Below, one piece after another: positions 37,878-47,091 of a DNA stretch of 64,000 bases. Position numbers and translations under genes: made by a program. The number at the start of each line of letters is the position of its first letter. Within the stretch, counting starts at the first letter, position 1. Source of the stretch: Deltaproteobacteria bacterium (GTDB taxonomy: Bacteria; Desulfobacterota; Desulfobacteria; Desulfobacterales; B30-G6); assembly GCA_022340465.1 (NCBI GenBank), contig JAJDNW010000056.1:1-64000 (forward strand). Reading direction: 5' to 3'. Under the pieces are notes generated by a model. The model saw nothing but the letters and a program-made list of their open reading frames with translations. It was not told the DNA's origin and ran no database searches.

Positions 37878-39245
37878 CTATTCAGCCATTAGGCCAAACT
37901 GTTTGATTTTTTTTTGCAGGAAGTTGCGCTGGACGCCGATGGCTTTGGCAGTTTGGGTAACACTGCCGTCGTTTTCCATCAGTTTCCTCCCAAAGTACGC
38001 TTTTTCAAACGATCTTTTCGCCTGTTTGAAGGATTTTGCCTGCAAAAAGGCTATGTCCGCATCCGTGGTGTCGTCGGAGGTGGCCGGATTGTAGGGGGCG
38101 GGGATGTCGGCGGCGCGAATGGTTTCGCCTTTTACCATGATGGTCAAGCGTTCCGTGAGATTCTTCAGCTCGCGCACGTTTCCCGGCCAGTGATAGTTGC
38201 CCAGGATGGCAAGCGCATCCTCCTCCATCGTTTTGCTCGAGCCCAGGCCTTTGCGCGTGTTTTCATCCAGAAAGGTTTCCACCAGCAAAGGGATGTCCTG
38301 GCTGCGTTCTCTCAGGGAGGGAACCCTGACAGGGACCACATTGATCCGGTAGTAGAGATCCTCGCGGAACGTTCCCGCCTGGATCTCCTTTTCGAGATCC
38401 TTGTTGGAGGCTGCAATTACCCTGGCGTTTACCTTGAGGGTCCTGCTGCCCCCCACCCTCTGAAACTGCTGTTCCTGGAGCGTCCGCAGTATTTTTGCCT
38501 GGGTGCCCAGACTCATGTCGCCGATTTCATCCAGAAAGATGGTGCCCTTGCTGGCCAGTTCGAACTTGCCTATTTTTTTGGTCATCGCGCCGGCGAAGGA
38601 TCCTTTTTCGTGTCCGAACAACTCGCTTTCAATGAGCTCTTCCGGAATAGCCGCACAATTGACGTCGACGAGGGGATACTCGCTTCTCGTACTCAGCTGA
38701 TGAATGGTCCGGGCGACCAGTTCTTTGCCGGTTCCATTTTCCCCTACGATGAGAACCGAGGAATCCGTGGGAGCCACAGAATCGATCTGGTTCCTCAATT
38801 CGGCCAGCAGGGGACTGCTGCCGGTAATGGAATGCTTTTCAAGCATTTTCTTGCGCAGGTAGCGGTTTTCTTCTTCGAGCCGCCGAAAATTCAAGGCATT
38901 GTTGATGGAAAGGATGACCTTGTCGATGGAAAGGGGCTTCTGGATCATATCGAAGGCGCCCAGCTTGGTGGCTTTGACGGCCGTTTCCACCGATCCGTGC
39001 CCGGTGATGATGATGACCTGGATATACGGGTTGGATTTTTTTATTTCCTTGAGGGTTTCGATACCGTCGAGGCCGGGCATCCAGATGTCCAGCAGCACCA
39101 GGTCCGGGAAATCCTTGTCCAATACCTTCAGGGCTTCATACCCGTTGGCGGCGGTCAGTATCTCAAATCCTTCGTCCGATAAAAGCCCGCCTAAAGAGTT
39201 GCGGATCGAGGGCTCGTCGTCGACGATCAATATGGATGGGAACAT
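37878..39245 (-). CDS. NtrX/NtrC-like sigma54-type response regulator
   Basis: The 455-aa protein has a receiver domain with phospho-acceptor Asp53 (LVLLDIWMPGLDG). An AAA+ domain follows with Walker A GENGTGKE (168-175) and Walker B GTIFLDEIGD (about 234-243). A Fis-type helix-turn-helix ends the protein. The sigma54-contact loop, normally GAFTGA, reads GSFAGA at 215-220; the critical Thr is Ala. The gene lies about 85 bp downstream of the NtrY-like kinase gene on the same strand, forming a two-component pair. It probably still acts as a transcription factor, but sigma54 activation is doubtful. Confidence 0.92.
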   Translation of the reverse strand: MFPSILIVDDEPSIRNSLGGLLSDEGFEILTAANGYEALKVLDKDFPDLVLLDIWMPGLDGIETLKEIKKSNPYIQVIIITGHGSVETAVKATKLGAFDMIQKPLSIDKVILSINNALNFRRLEEENRYLRKKMLEKHSITGSSPLLAELRNQIDSVAPTDSSVLIVGENGTGKELVARTIHQLSTRSEYPLVDVNCAAIPEELIESELFGHEKGSFAGAMTKKIGKFELASKGTIFLDEIGDMSLGTQAKILRTLQEQQFQRVGGSRTLKVNARVIAASNKDLEKEIQAGTFREDLYYRINVVPVRVPSLRERSQDIPLLVETFLDENTRKGLGSSKTMEEDALAILGNYHWPGNVRELKNLTERLTIMVKGETIRAADIPAPYNPATSDDTTDADIAFLQAKSFKQAKRSFEKAYFGRKLMENDGSVTQTAKAIGVQRNFLQKKIKQFGLMAE

Positions 39246-39329
39246 AGCTTGCCCCCATTGCCAGTGTTAACGGTTCGTTTCATCGTTTCTCCTCGAGTGA
39301 CGTAAAAAGGGATTTTCGAAGCTGCCGTT

Positions 39330-41561
39330 TCATACGGGCAGTTCGATGCTGAAGATGGCACCGTGAGGATCGTTGTCCCTGACACGGATCACGCCGTTAT
39401 GATCGTTTACAATGGTGCTGACGATGGTCAAGCCCAGCCCCATACCGGTTTTTTTTGTGGAAAAATTGGGTTCGAACAGCCGCGACTTGTCCTCGTCGGA
39501 AATACCCTGGCCGTTGTCGGCAACCTCGACCCTGACCTTGTTGGCGTCCTTGTCGTGTATCAGGGTGATGGCGATATCACCCGCCTCTTTGAGTGCCGAT
39601 ATGGCATTGTCCACTAAATTGATCATGGCCTGCTTGAGTTGCTGCCGGTCGAGATTCAGTGTGGGCACCTCGGACGGGGCCTGAATGCTGAAGCGGATAT
39701 TCTGGTGCCCTTCCCTGTAAAGCGCTACGGTTTCTTCGATGATCGGAAGAATGTCGCAGGGTTTGGGGTCCGCCGTGGGGAAGCGGGCAAAGGATGAGAA
39801 CTCGTTGACCAGGTTTTGAATCAGGTCTACATGATCGATGATGGTCTGGGTGCATTCATCGAAGATCGGTTCGTTGAGATCCTTTGAATACTTGCGCTTC
39901 AATCGCTGGGCGGACAGCGTAATGGGCGTCAGGGGATTTTTTACCTCGTGAGCTATCCTGCGGGCAACCTCACGCCAGGCCGCCATGCGCTGCGCTTTTT
40001 CCAGCTCGGTGAGATCATCGAAAACCATAACGATACCCATGTGCTCCCCGGCATCGCCTTTCAACGCGTTGAGGTTGACCAGAAAACTGCGCGGGCGGCC
40101 TTTGATGATCAGCTTCAGCGGCAGTTCAACGGCATTTTCTTCGGCATTCATCAATCGCTCCATCACGTCACGGGCCATATTCAAATGCTGTCCCCACAGG
40201 AGGCTGCGATAGCTTTCCTTGAGTACATCCTCGGATTTAAGGGACAGCATCTTCTCTGCAGACGTGTTGATGGTCGTGATGTAACCGCGGGCGTCGAGGG
40301 TGATGACACCGGTGGAGACATTCTTCAACACGATCTCCATGTACTGCCGCCGGGCTTCAATCTCGATGTTGCGCTCTCGCAGCATGCGGGCGGACAGTTC
40401 GAGCTGCTCCCGGCTGCCGCGCAGATCTTTGGTCATCTTGTTGAATGAATTTACAAGGCTGCCTATCTCGTCATCGGCAACGGCTCCGATGGAAAAACTC
40501 AGGTCTCCTTCCGCTACTTTTTTAGTGCCTTCGGCCAGGGCCATGATGGGAATGGTAATCGATTTGGCCAGATAGAAACCGAACCACACGGCGCAAAAAA
40601 CAACCAGCAGGCCTACAATGGAAAGGGTTATGTAATAGGTAATTTTTATCGGCCTTTTCAGAAGTTTAATCTGCTGATATTCTTCAAAGCCCCTGGATAT
40701 GGACGACATTTTTTCGGAGAGATCGGGCGGAATGATCACGTTCAAGACGACGAAAGCGTTGGCTTCCGTGTGCTTGACACCAAAGGGGACGGTTGCGATG
40801 GTGCGGATGAGCTGACCGTGGTCCGTCATTTCGGTGATCGTGCGAACATTGTTGGCGTCCATCTCCTTCTGTAAATCATTGGCGGAAACCACGCTGAACG
40901 GCTTGTTTTCCAGTTTCGGAAGGAGGGCATAGGTCAAGCGTTTGGAATTGGCCCCGTAAACCTCCACCCCGTCGATGTTGAAAGCATTCTGCACCACCTG
41001 GACATAATGGGAAAGCGCCTTGTGTTTGGCCGGTTCATACAGTTTCTTGGTTTTGATCTGATAGGCTACGCGGTCCAGAAAGAACCGATTGCTGTCCTCG
41101 GTGATGGTGTAGATTTTGCGCCCCACGCTCAGGGAATTTTCGAGGGCCTGTTCCACGGGAACGTTAAACCAGAATTCAATGCTGGTGGTGATGAAGTTGA
41201 TGGAAAAGAAAAAGAGAACGATTGCCGGTATCAGGGTCAGCGCGATAAAGGCGATGACGAGTTTGGTGCGCAGCCTTGCACCCATCACCTTGCGTTTGCG
41301 GTCGTAGAGCAGTTTGACCAGATTCCTGAGAACGAGAAAAATCAGCAACAGCAACAGGAGCATGTTGATGTTGATCAGAATGAACATCAGGATGGTGTTG
41401 GAGATGGGAAAGTCGGCCCCGAAGTGAATGATCCTGTTTTCCGCGAACGTCAGGATAGCGACGATCGTAACAATGGCCAGGATGATGACCACCTCCCGCT
41501 TGCGCCGCTTGCGGTCCGCGATGGATAGGGACGATAGGTTTTTTATAGTTTTTTTATCCAT
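39330..41561 (-). CDS. NtrY-like membrane sensor histidine kinase
   Basis: The protein is 743 aa with at least three N-terminal membrane helices and a large extracytoplasmic region (about residues 130-300). Another helix, HAMP (IPIMALAEGTKKVAEGDL), PAS, HisKA with ARRIAHEVKNPLTPITLSAQ carrying the phosphorylated His, and HATPase (DNGQGISDEDKSRLFEPNFS) follow. The start at ATG 41561, 20 bp after the DUF4390 stop, is preferred to an upstream TTG inside that gene. The partner is the downstream response regulator. Confidence 0.93.
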   Translation of the reverse strand: MDKKTIKNLSSLSIADRKRRKREVVIILAIVTIVAILTFAENRIIHFGADFPISNTILMFILININMLLLLLLIFLVLRNLVKLLYDRKRKVMGARLRTKLVIAFIALTLIPAIVLFFFSINFITTSIEFWFNVPVEQALENSLSVGRKIYTITEDSNRFFLDRVAYQIKTKKLYEPAKHKALSHYVQVVQNAFNIDGVEVYGANSKRLTYALLPKLENKPFSVVSANDLQKEMDANNVRTITEMTDHGQLIRTIATVPFGVKHTEANAFVVLNVIIPPDLSEKMSSISRGFEEYQQIKLLKRPIKITYYITLSIVGLLVVFCAVWFGFYLAKSITIPIMALAEGTKKVAEGDLSFSIGAVADDEIGSLVNSFNKMTKDLRGSREQLELSARMLRERNIEIEARRQYMEIVLKNVSTGVITLDARGYITTINTSAEKMLSLKSEDVLKESYRSLLWGQHLNMARDVMERLMNAEENAVELPLKLIIKGRPRSFLVNLNALKGDAGEHMGIVMVFDDLTELEKAQRMAAWREVARRIAHEVKNPLTPITLSAQRLKRKYSKDLNEPIFDECTQTIIDHVDLIQNLVNEFSSFARFPTADPKPCDILPIIEETVALYREGHQNIRFSIQAPSEVPTLNLDRQQLKQAMINLVDNAISALKEAGDIAITLIHDKDANKVRVEVADNGQGISDEDKSRLFEPNFSTKKTGMGLGLTIVSTIVNDHNGVIRVRDNDPHGAIFSIELPV

Positions 41562-41580
41562 GCCGTCCGGTTTTTTCAGA

Positions 41581-42150
41581 TCAGTAAATGAAGTCGATGG
41601 TGTACCAATCGGTTTCAAAATCCCACATGGAAACGAAGAAGAGGACGTAATGCAGGTATAGGGGTAGCGTGACCTTGCTCAACTGCGCCTTGGTTCTTAT
41701 CTGATACCGGTCGCCCTTGTTCAGCCGATTCAAGGGAACCACCTTGAGGCTGTCGATCTCTGTCATCATTTTTTCGGCTTCTTCGATCGATTTTACGATG
41801 ATCGGTTTTCCGTCTTCCCAGGAACGTTGAATAACGAATTCATTCTTCAGGTTGTCGTATTTGACGGTGTTGGTTATTTTCAACTCCGCAAGTTTCTTGT
41901 CAAACCACAGGGAGCGCGTACGGTACAGATTGACATAAAAGGAAAAAGTGGTCGGGACGCCACTCAAAATAGCTGTTTGCATGTCTTCGGTAAAGGCTCC
42001 TTCAACGGTCAGGTAGATCAGCAGATCGTCACGGGTGTTGGTGACGATGATATTCTTAAGCCGGGCATCCAGGGCATGCGCCTGATCGGCAAACAGGAGC
42101 AGGAGGCACATGGATATGGCAATGGCCGTTCTTTTAAAGACAGGGGTCAT
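41581..42150 (-). CDS. DUF4390 domain exported protein
   Basis: A 189-aa protein with signal peptide (MTPVFKRTAIAISMCLLLLF, cleavage near AHA). The rest is a beta-rich domain (NIIVTNTRDDLLIYLTVEGA) matching DUF4390, whose members commonly precede NtrY-type kinases; no biochemical function is known. It is encoded 20 bp upstream of the kinase, so it may sense or modulate the periplasmic signal (inference). Confidence 0.85.
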   Translation of the reverse strand: MTPVFKRTAIAISMCLLLLFADQAHALDARLKNIIVTNTRDDLLIYLTVEGAFTEDMQTAILSGVPTTFSFYVNLYRTRSLWFDKKLAELKITNTVKYDNLKNEFVIQRSWEDGKPIIVKSIEEAEKMMTEIDSLKVVPLNRLNKGDRYQIRTKAQLSKVTLPLYLHYVLFFVSMWDFETDWYTIDFIY

Positions 42151-42234
42151 GTGGAAAAAATAAAGGATAATCGGTTAAATGGCAAGCAATTTCAGCTGTG
42201 AAGGGCGTCGGGGAGCCGTTGCGGGGGTACCGGC

Positions 42235-43098
42235 CTAGTCGGCCAGCGTACAGGTTTCCCAGGATTCCTTCTCCACGAAAAATTTTTTAAGAAAAGCGTG
42301 GTTAAAGGCATGCCCCGATTTTTCAACAACCACGTGGCCGATGATGGGCATGCCGATCAGGGAAAAGTCTCCGATGCAATCCAGTATTTTGTGCCGCACG
42401 AATTCATCGGGGAACCGCAGCCCTTCGGGATTCATGACATGGTCTTCGGCGATGACGACGACGTTGTCGAGGGAGCTTCCCCTGCCCAGGCCGTACCGCT
42501 TGAGCAGTTCGTATTCATTGAGGAAGCCAAAGGTTCGAGCCCGACTGATTTCTTCGACAAAAGAGGTTTCGTGGACGGTCACGGAACAGGATTGTCTGTT
42601 GATCAAGGGGTGGTCGAATTCAATGGTGCCGGTCACCCGGTAACAATCAGACGGATAAATGCCCACGAACTTGCCGTCCTCCTTTATTTCGATGGGTTCC
42701 TGGACTTTGAAATAGCAGCGGGGCATAGCCTGGGTCTCGATGCCGGCAGTCTGTATAAGATCGGCAAAGGGGCCGGCGCTGCCATCCATGATCGGCATTT
42801 CGTAGGCATCGATCTCCACCAGCGCGTTGTCCACGCTCATGCCTGAAAAGGCGGCCATAAGGTGCTCTACGGTGGAAACGATAAAGCCTTCGTAACCGAT
42901 CACCGTGGCGAGGCTGGTATCCACCACCATGTTGAAGTGGGCGGAAATTTCCGGGCTGTCCAAAAGGTCGGTGCGCACAAACTTGATGCCGTGGTTTACC
43001 GGTGCAGGGCCTATTTTCAGGTTGACGGTCTTTCCGGAGTGCACCCCGACACCCGTACAGGATACCTTTTTCGCCAGGGTTCTTTGATGTGTATGCAT
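42235..43098 (-). CDS. lpxC: UDP-3-O-acyl-N-acetylglucosamine deacetylase
   Basis: This zinc enzyme performs the committed step of lipid A synthesis. The protein is about 287 aa. It shows QRTLAKKVSCTGVGVHSGK at the start, VEHLMAAFSG with the first zinc His, and HKILDCIGDFSLIG with the second zinc ligands. The C-terminus keeps the GHAFNHAFLKKF tail. ATG 43098 is chosen over GTG 43110 because the resulting N-terminus fits the family. It confirms a Gram-negative outer membrane. Confidence 0.95.
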   Translation of the reverse strand: MHTHQRTLAKKVSCTGVGVHSGKTVNLKIGPAPVNHGIKFVRTDLLDSPEISAHFNMVVDTSLATVIGYEGFIVSTVEHLMAAFSGMSVDNALVEIDAYEMPIMDGSAGPFADLIQTAGIETQAMPRCYFKVQEPIEIKEDGKFVGIYPSDCYRVTGTIEFDHPLINRQSCSVTVHETSFVEEISRARTFGFLNEYELLKRYGLGRGSSLDNVVVIAEDHVMNPEGLRFPDEFVRHKILDCIGDFSLIGMPIIGHVVVEKSGHAFNHAFLKKFFVEKESWETCTLAD

Positions 43099-43207
43099 AT
43101 GGTTTGTCACGGCTTATACTGGCTGCTGGAGATGACTTCTATATATTCCACAACTACGAAAACATGCAACCCAAAAAGCGAAAGCGACCGGTTTGAGGTA
43201 TGTCCGC

Positions 43208-43852
43208 CTAATATCCAACCGTCTCCCCAATCAGTTTGACATGGATGCGTTTGTCAATCATGTGGCCCTCGATGATGCTCCACATGTTACAGATGCGCGT
43301 ACGGGTCTTGCAGTCGCTGCACAGCCCGGTTGCAACACAGGGGTTATCGAGGCCATAACGGATATTGTTGATGGGGGATGCATAGTGCTTGACTCTGGCC
43401 ATGGCCGATTCCAGATCGGGCGCGACCTTGTTCATTCCCACCATCAGAATGACCTTTTTAGGCCCGAAACACATGGCCGCCACGCGGTTGCCCATGCCGT
43501 CTAAGTTCACCAGTTTCCCGTCCAGGGTGATCGCGTTGGTGCTGGCGATCATGAAATCGGCGGACATCCCCTGGCGGCGGCGTTCCAAGCCTTCCTCGGG
43601 TTGTATGCCCGGTTCATAAGGGTCGATGAGCGTTACCTCCGGAATTTCGGCAACGGATTCCCAGAGTCCTGCATAGGTTGTGGTCATGCTTCCACATCGA
43701 TACACCGACGAACCCGGTGCGATCATGGCGGTGACTTCGTCTTTGGCCAGAGAGGCCGTTGCCGCATAGCTTCCTTCCATACGCCGCTTTTCAAGGTGCT
43801 TTATCAGTTTTTCAGCGACCTTTTCATTCCAGGCAATCTGATGTTCATCCAT
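43208..43852 (-). CDS. solitary LUD-domain protein
   Basis: This 214-aa protein has the LUD (lactate utilisation, LutC/YkgG) fold (IASTNAITLDGKLVNLDGMG; GPKKVILMVGMNKV). The C-terminus has a Cys-rich stretch CVATGLCSDCKTRTRIC. It is not next to the lutABC operon at 60628-63554 and lies between lpxC and trmO. Its substrate is unknown. Confidence 0.85.
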   Translation of the reverse strand: MDEHQIAWNEKVAEKLIKHLEKRRMEGSYAATASLAKDEVTAMIAPGSSVYRCGSMTTTYAGLWESVAEIPEVTLIDPYEPGIQPEEGLERRRQGMSADFMIASTNAITLDGKLVNLDGMGNRVAAMCFGPKKVILMVGMNKVAPDLESAMARVKHYASPINNIRYGLDNPCVATGLCSDCKTRTRICNMWSIIEGHMIDKRIHVKLIGETVGY

Positions 43853-44084
43853 GGGGTTTTCCTTTCCAAAGGTTACCGTGACCGGTTGATGATAAAAGCC
43901 AGGTTGAGCGTTTTAAATCAGGTGAAAACAGAGCGGCTCGCGACAGCGGGCACATTGCCTTCACCCCGCTGCGAGAGCGGTCACTATACCATGACCGTGT
44001 CCGGGAGTCCAGCAGCGAGGACGCGCGAAATCGAAACAAATCGGCGTCGACTGCCCAAGGTCGCGGATTCAGGTAAAAGAGTGC

Positions 44085-44223
44085 TTGACCCGACCACCGG
44101 GAAGGGTGATATCTTCTACGTTGAGTTTAGGTATCTGTATGGAGGGCGAAATAAGCTCATTTCGCATGAGATTGAAGTCTCGGCCGCTAGCCGCGGGGGA
44201 GATCCACCGAAGGAGAAACGACA
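44085..44223 (+). promoter_or_regulatory. promoter and structured leader upstream of trmO
   Basis: A weak sigma70-like promoter (TTGACC at 44085, 17 bp, GATATC) precedes about 105 bp of untranslated leader. The leader can form three short hairpins: CGAAAT/ATTTCG (44147-44164), GAGA/TCTC (44168-44181) and CGGC/GCCG (44181-44193). The AAGGAG ribosome site follows at about 44210. No known riboswitch was recognised. The rest of the 43853-44223 gap has no gene. Confidence 0.35.
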
Positions 44224-44655
44224 GTGACGATCATATTAAAACCCATTGGAACGGCGCACACGGATGCGGCCGACATTCCCCGACACTGGACCGTGTCGGA
44301 TGTCGAGGGCACGCTGAATATCGATTCTGAATATACCGAAGCACTTGCGGACATCACCGTTGGCCAGCGGATCGTTGTGTTGTTCCATTTTCACAAGAGC
44401 GCCCCTTTTTCACCGGATCTGTTGAAGCAGACCCCGCCGCATCGGGATAAAGCCATGGGGGTGTTCAGCATCTGTTCCCCCAGGCGGCCGAACCCCATAG
44501 GGCTGTCGGTTCTGGAGGTGCTTGCGAAAAAAGACAACGTGCTGCATGTACGCTGCATGGACATGTTGGACGGCACACCGATTCTGGACATCAAACCCTT
44601 TGTCGACAACAGGAAGACGCTCCCGAGCCGTGAAGATATCTCCCAGACGCAATAA
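44224..44655 (+). CDS. trmO: tRNA (t6A37-N6)-methyltransferase TrmO family
   Basis: A 143-aa protein of the TsaA/TrmO fold, which methylates N6-threonylcarbamoyladenosine at position 37 of tRNA. It contains ILKPIGTAHT at the start and the conserved SPRRPNPIGLSVLEVL and MLDGTPILDIKPFV. The start is GTG at 44224, 8 bp after AAGGAG. Full-length TrmO is often about 230 aa; this is the short archaeal-like form that lacks the C-terminal extension. Members also occur near molybdenum-cofactor genes, so the substrate is not certain. Confidence 0.88.
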   Translation: MTIILKPIGTAHTDAADIPRHWTVSDVEGTLNIDSEYTEALADITVGQRIVVLFHFHKSAPFSPDLLKQTPPHRDKAMGVFSICSPRRPNPIGLSVLEVLAKKDNVLHVRCMDMLDGTPILDIKPFVDNRKTLPSREDISQTQ

Positions 44656-44891
44656 CCTAAGCTGATTCTTAAAGAATTTTTTCAAGGGCTTCTCTGGAAT
44701 GTTCGAGCGTTTTTTTCGCAGTTGCGCCAAAAATCAGGATGGGTATCTTTCCAGTTTTCACCATAGCGTTTATCGCGGGTTCTCAGCCGCTTGTCAAATT
44801 AGGCCACGTTGAGCGTTTCAAAAATTCAAAAATGGCTTCAGGGCCATTGGTTCTCTTCCGGAGTCCCGCCGGCCCCCGGTGAACGGCCCGG

Positions 44892-45122
44892 CTATTGCAG
44901 CCAGGCCATAACATCCTTTTTTTTAGGAACCTTGCCCGACGATTTCACTTCGCCGTTCACGACCACCGCGGGGGTTCCGAAAACGCCGTAACCGGCAATT
45001 TTCATCATATCGGTCACCTTTTCGATATCGGCGTCAACCCCGGATTCGGCGACGGCCTCCTTGACGACCTTTTCTGTTTTCTGGCATTTTGCACAGCCCG
45101 GTCCCAGCACTTTGATTTCCAT
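44892..45122 (-). CDS. thioredoxin-like CxxC small protein
   Basis: A 76-aa mini-thioredoxin (MTH895/redox-active disulfide protein 2 type). The active site is Cys10-A-K-Cys13 in GPGCAKC, and the cis-Pro is in VFGTPAVVVNGE. It is the last gene of an ArsR-permease-thioredoxin operon on the minus strand. Such proteins accompany the SO_0444/UPF0718 permeases; it may keep a permease or substrate thiol reduced (inference). Confidence 0.92.
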   Translation of the reverse strand: MEIKVLGPGCAKCQKTEKVVKEAVAESGVDADIEKVTDMMKIAGYGVFGTPAVVVNGEVKSSGKVPKKKDVMAWLQ

Positions 45123-45182
45123 GATAACCTTCCTTTATTTGTTTTCTGCCGTGTTTCAGCCCGGTTGCATCCGGGCCGCTTG

Positions 45183-46298
45183 TTAGACAAAGTAATTGAA
45201 AATGTATCCGACGATCAGAATGCCCGTGCCGACCACGCCGATAAAGGTTGCGATCAAGCGCGGTTTGAGCACTTTTCGCAGGATGATCGCCTCGGGCAGC
45301 GACAAGGCGATGACCGACATCATGAAGGCCAGGACGGTGCCAAGCGCCGCACCTTTTTCCAGCAGCGCCTGCACGATGGGGATGATGCCGGCGGCATTGG
45401 AATACATGGGAATGCCCAGGACAACCGAAGCGGGCACCGACCACCAGGCCGATTTTCCCATAAACGACGCCAGGAAACCTTCCGGTACATACCCGTGAAT
45501 GCCGGCACCCACGGCGATTCCCAATACGACGTACAACCACACCTTGCCGACGATATCGCGGACGGCATCGAAACCATAGCCAATACGCTCGCCCCAGCCT
45601 TCCGGCCCTTTCTCCACCGCGGCCTCACCGGCCTGGATCTGGTACACCCAGTCCTCGAGATGGCGCTCCATTTTAAGGCGGCCGATGACCCAGCCGGCGA
45701 CAATGGCGATGGCGAGTCCGGTGCTCAAGTAGATGGCGGCGACTTTCCACCCGAAAAGCCCATACAGCAGCACCAGGGCAACCTCATTCACCATGGGGGC
45801 CGCGATGAGGAACGAAAAGGTCACCCCCAGCGGTATGCCCGTGGTAACGAAACCCAGAAACAGCGGAACGGCCGAGCAGGAGCAAAACGGCGTCACAATC
45901 CCCAGGCCGGCCGCCAGGAAATTGCCCACCGATTCACGCTTGCCGTCCAGGATGGCACGCGTTCGGGTGGGGGTAAAAAAAGAACGCACGATTCCGACGC
46001 CGAACACCACCAGGGTCAGCAACATCAGCACCTTTGGGGTGTCATACAGAAAAAAGGCGATCGCATCCCCCAAATGGCCTTGGGGCGCAAACCCGGTCCA
46101 TCGGGACAGCGTCAGGGTGAGAAAGTCGGCCAGCGGTTTCAGTTGACCGTAGATCAGCCACCAGGCGGCAATCATGACCGCTACGCCGGCGACATATTTG
46201 GCGACGGGTGAACGGGTCGGTTCGCTCATCTGATCGATGGCGGCGACAGCCGCGTGGCCTGTACTGCAAGCGCAGGCCTTTTCCTGAGCGTTATGCAT
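45183..46298 (-). CDS. UPF0718/SO_0444-like (DUF318, ArsP-related) permease
   Basis: The membrane protein is 371 aa with about eight to nine helices. The conserved TPFCSCSAVPLFLGF motif is near residue 137, and a second half has GIPMYSNAAGIIPIVQALL. The N-terminus is Cys-rich (EKACACSTGHAA), suggesting metal or metalloid binding. Members of this family export organoarsenicals or related compounds, and many are controlled by ArsR-type repressors, as here. The exact substrate is unknown. Confidence 0.9.
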   Translation of the reverse strand: MHNAQEKACACSTGHAAVAAIDQMSEPTRSPVAKYVAGVAVMIAAWWLIYGQLKPLADFLTLTLSRWTGFAPQGHLGDAIAFFLYDTPKVLMLLTLVVFGVGIVRSFFTPTRTRAILDGKRESVGNFLAAGLGIVTPFCSCSAVPLFLGFVTTGIPLGVTFSFLIAAPMVNEVALVLLYGLFGWKVAAIYLSTGLAIAIVAGWVIGRLKMERHLEDWVYQIQAGEAAVEKGPEGWGERIGYGFDAVRDIVGKVWLYVVLGIAVGAGIHGYVPEGFLASFMGKSAWWSVPASVVLGIPMYSNAAGIIPIVQALLEKGAALGTVLAFMMSVIALSLPEAIILRKVLKPRLIATFIGVVGTGILIVGYIFNYFV

Positions 46299-46479
46299 GT
46301 GAAAACCTCCGTATCCGGGGAAGATGGTGGCCCCCGTTTAAAAATCGATCTTTCAAACCTGCAGCGGTCTGTAGGCGCCTCGATACGGCCTATGTCGAGC
46401 GTTTCAAATTTACGTTTATCTTTTGAAGACCGCTTTATTCATAATTCGTCATACAGTGATATAATGAGGCCAAAAAAAA

Positions 46480-46824
46480 TTAGCCGCCGCAAATGGTTTC
46501 ACGGCTGATTGCGGGCAGCTGGGCAACCAGCGCCGCAACGTCGCTATCCGCTTCGAGCCAGTGTCGCAGGTTGCCGAGCATATTGGCCACATACGGATTC
46601 CTGCCCCCGTCGGCAAGGCGGTAGTTGACCCACAGCCCTTCTCGCGAATAAGTAATTAAACCGGCTTCTTCCAGAATTTTGAGATGCTTGCTGGCCGTAG
46701 ACTGGGCCAACCCCATGGCTTCCTGAATCTCACACACGCACAGGACACGGCGCTGCAGCAGCTTGATCATTTTTACCCGGTTTGCATCCGACAAGGCTTT
46801 CATGACCTTTATGAAATCTTTCAT
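46480..46824 (-). CDS. ArsR-family metalloregulatory repressor
   Basis: A 114-aa winged-helix repressor with QSTASKHLKILEEAGLI in the recognition helix. RVLCVCEIQ in helix 3 supplies Cys29 and Cys31, the typical arsenic/antimony-binding pair of ArsR, so metal or metalloid control of the permease operon is likely. Strong ribosome site GGAGGAGCC. It is followed 181 bp later by the permease gene and has its own promoter at 46849-46876. Confidence 0.93.
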   Translation of the reverse strand: MKDFIKVMKALSDANRVKMIKLLQRRVLCVCEIQEAMGLAQSTASKHLKILEEAGLITYSREGLWVNYRLADGGRNPYVANMLGNLRHWLEADSDVAALVAQLPAISRETICGG

Positions 46825-46848
46825 GGCTCCTCCATATCGTTAATTTAG

Positions 46849-46876
46849 AATATAATAGGTTTTTGTGAATTGTCAA
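46849..46876 (-). promoter_or_regulatory. sigma70-type promoter of the ArsR gene
   Basis: On the minus strand TTGACA (46876-46871) is followed by 16 bp and TATATT (46854-46849), ending 25 bp before the ATG. The AT-rich sequence between -10 and start is also where an ArsR operator would be expected, but no clear dyad was defined. Confidence 0.6.
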
Positions 46877-46910
46877 CCAAAAAAGGCAAGCAGGCTTTCA
46901 CAGGACGATG

Positions 46911-46944
46911 TAAAAAAAAGGAGAATCGGTTTGGCCGACTCTCC
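46911..46944 (-). terminator. rho-independent terminator downstream of HU
   Basis: Read on the minus strand, a stem GGAGAGTCGG pairs with CCGATTCTCC (one A-C mismatch) around a short loop and is followed by eight T residues. It lies about 150 bp after the HU stop and ends that transcript before the ArsR promoter. Confidence 0.75.
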
Positions 46945-47091
46945 GTTTGATACCATGAAGGTGCCGATGGACTGACGATTGTCCCGGCGGTGATAGGCTA
47001 AAAACTGTTAATATCGTGGAAAATTAATAGGTTGGAGATATATACGATTATTGAAGGACCCTGCCTATGTATCCAATCCAACAGTGAATAG

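Noticed and set aside
43601-44227. 208-aa plus-strand frame overlapping the solitary LUD gene
   Set aside because: It is mostly antisense to the LUD gene and its tail runs through the untranslated leader of trmO.
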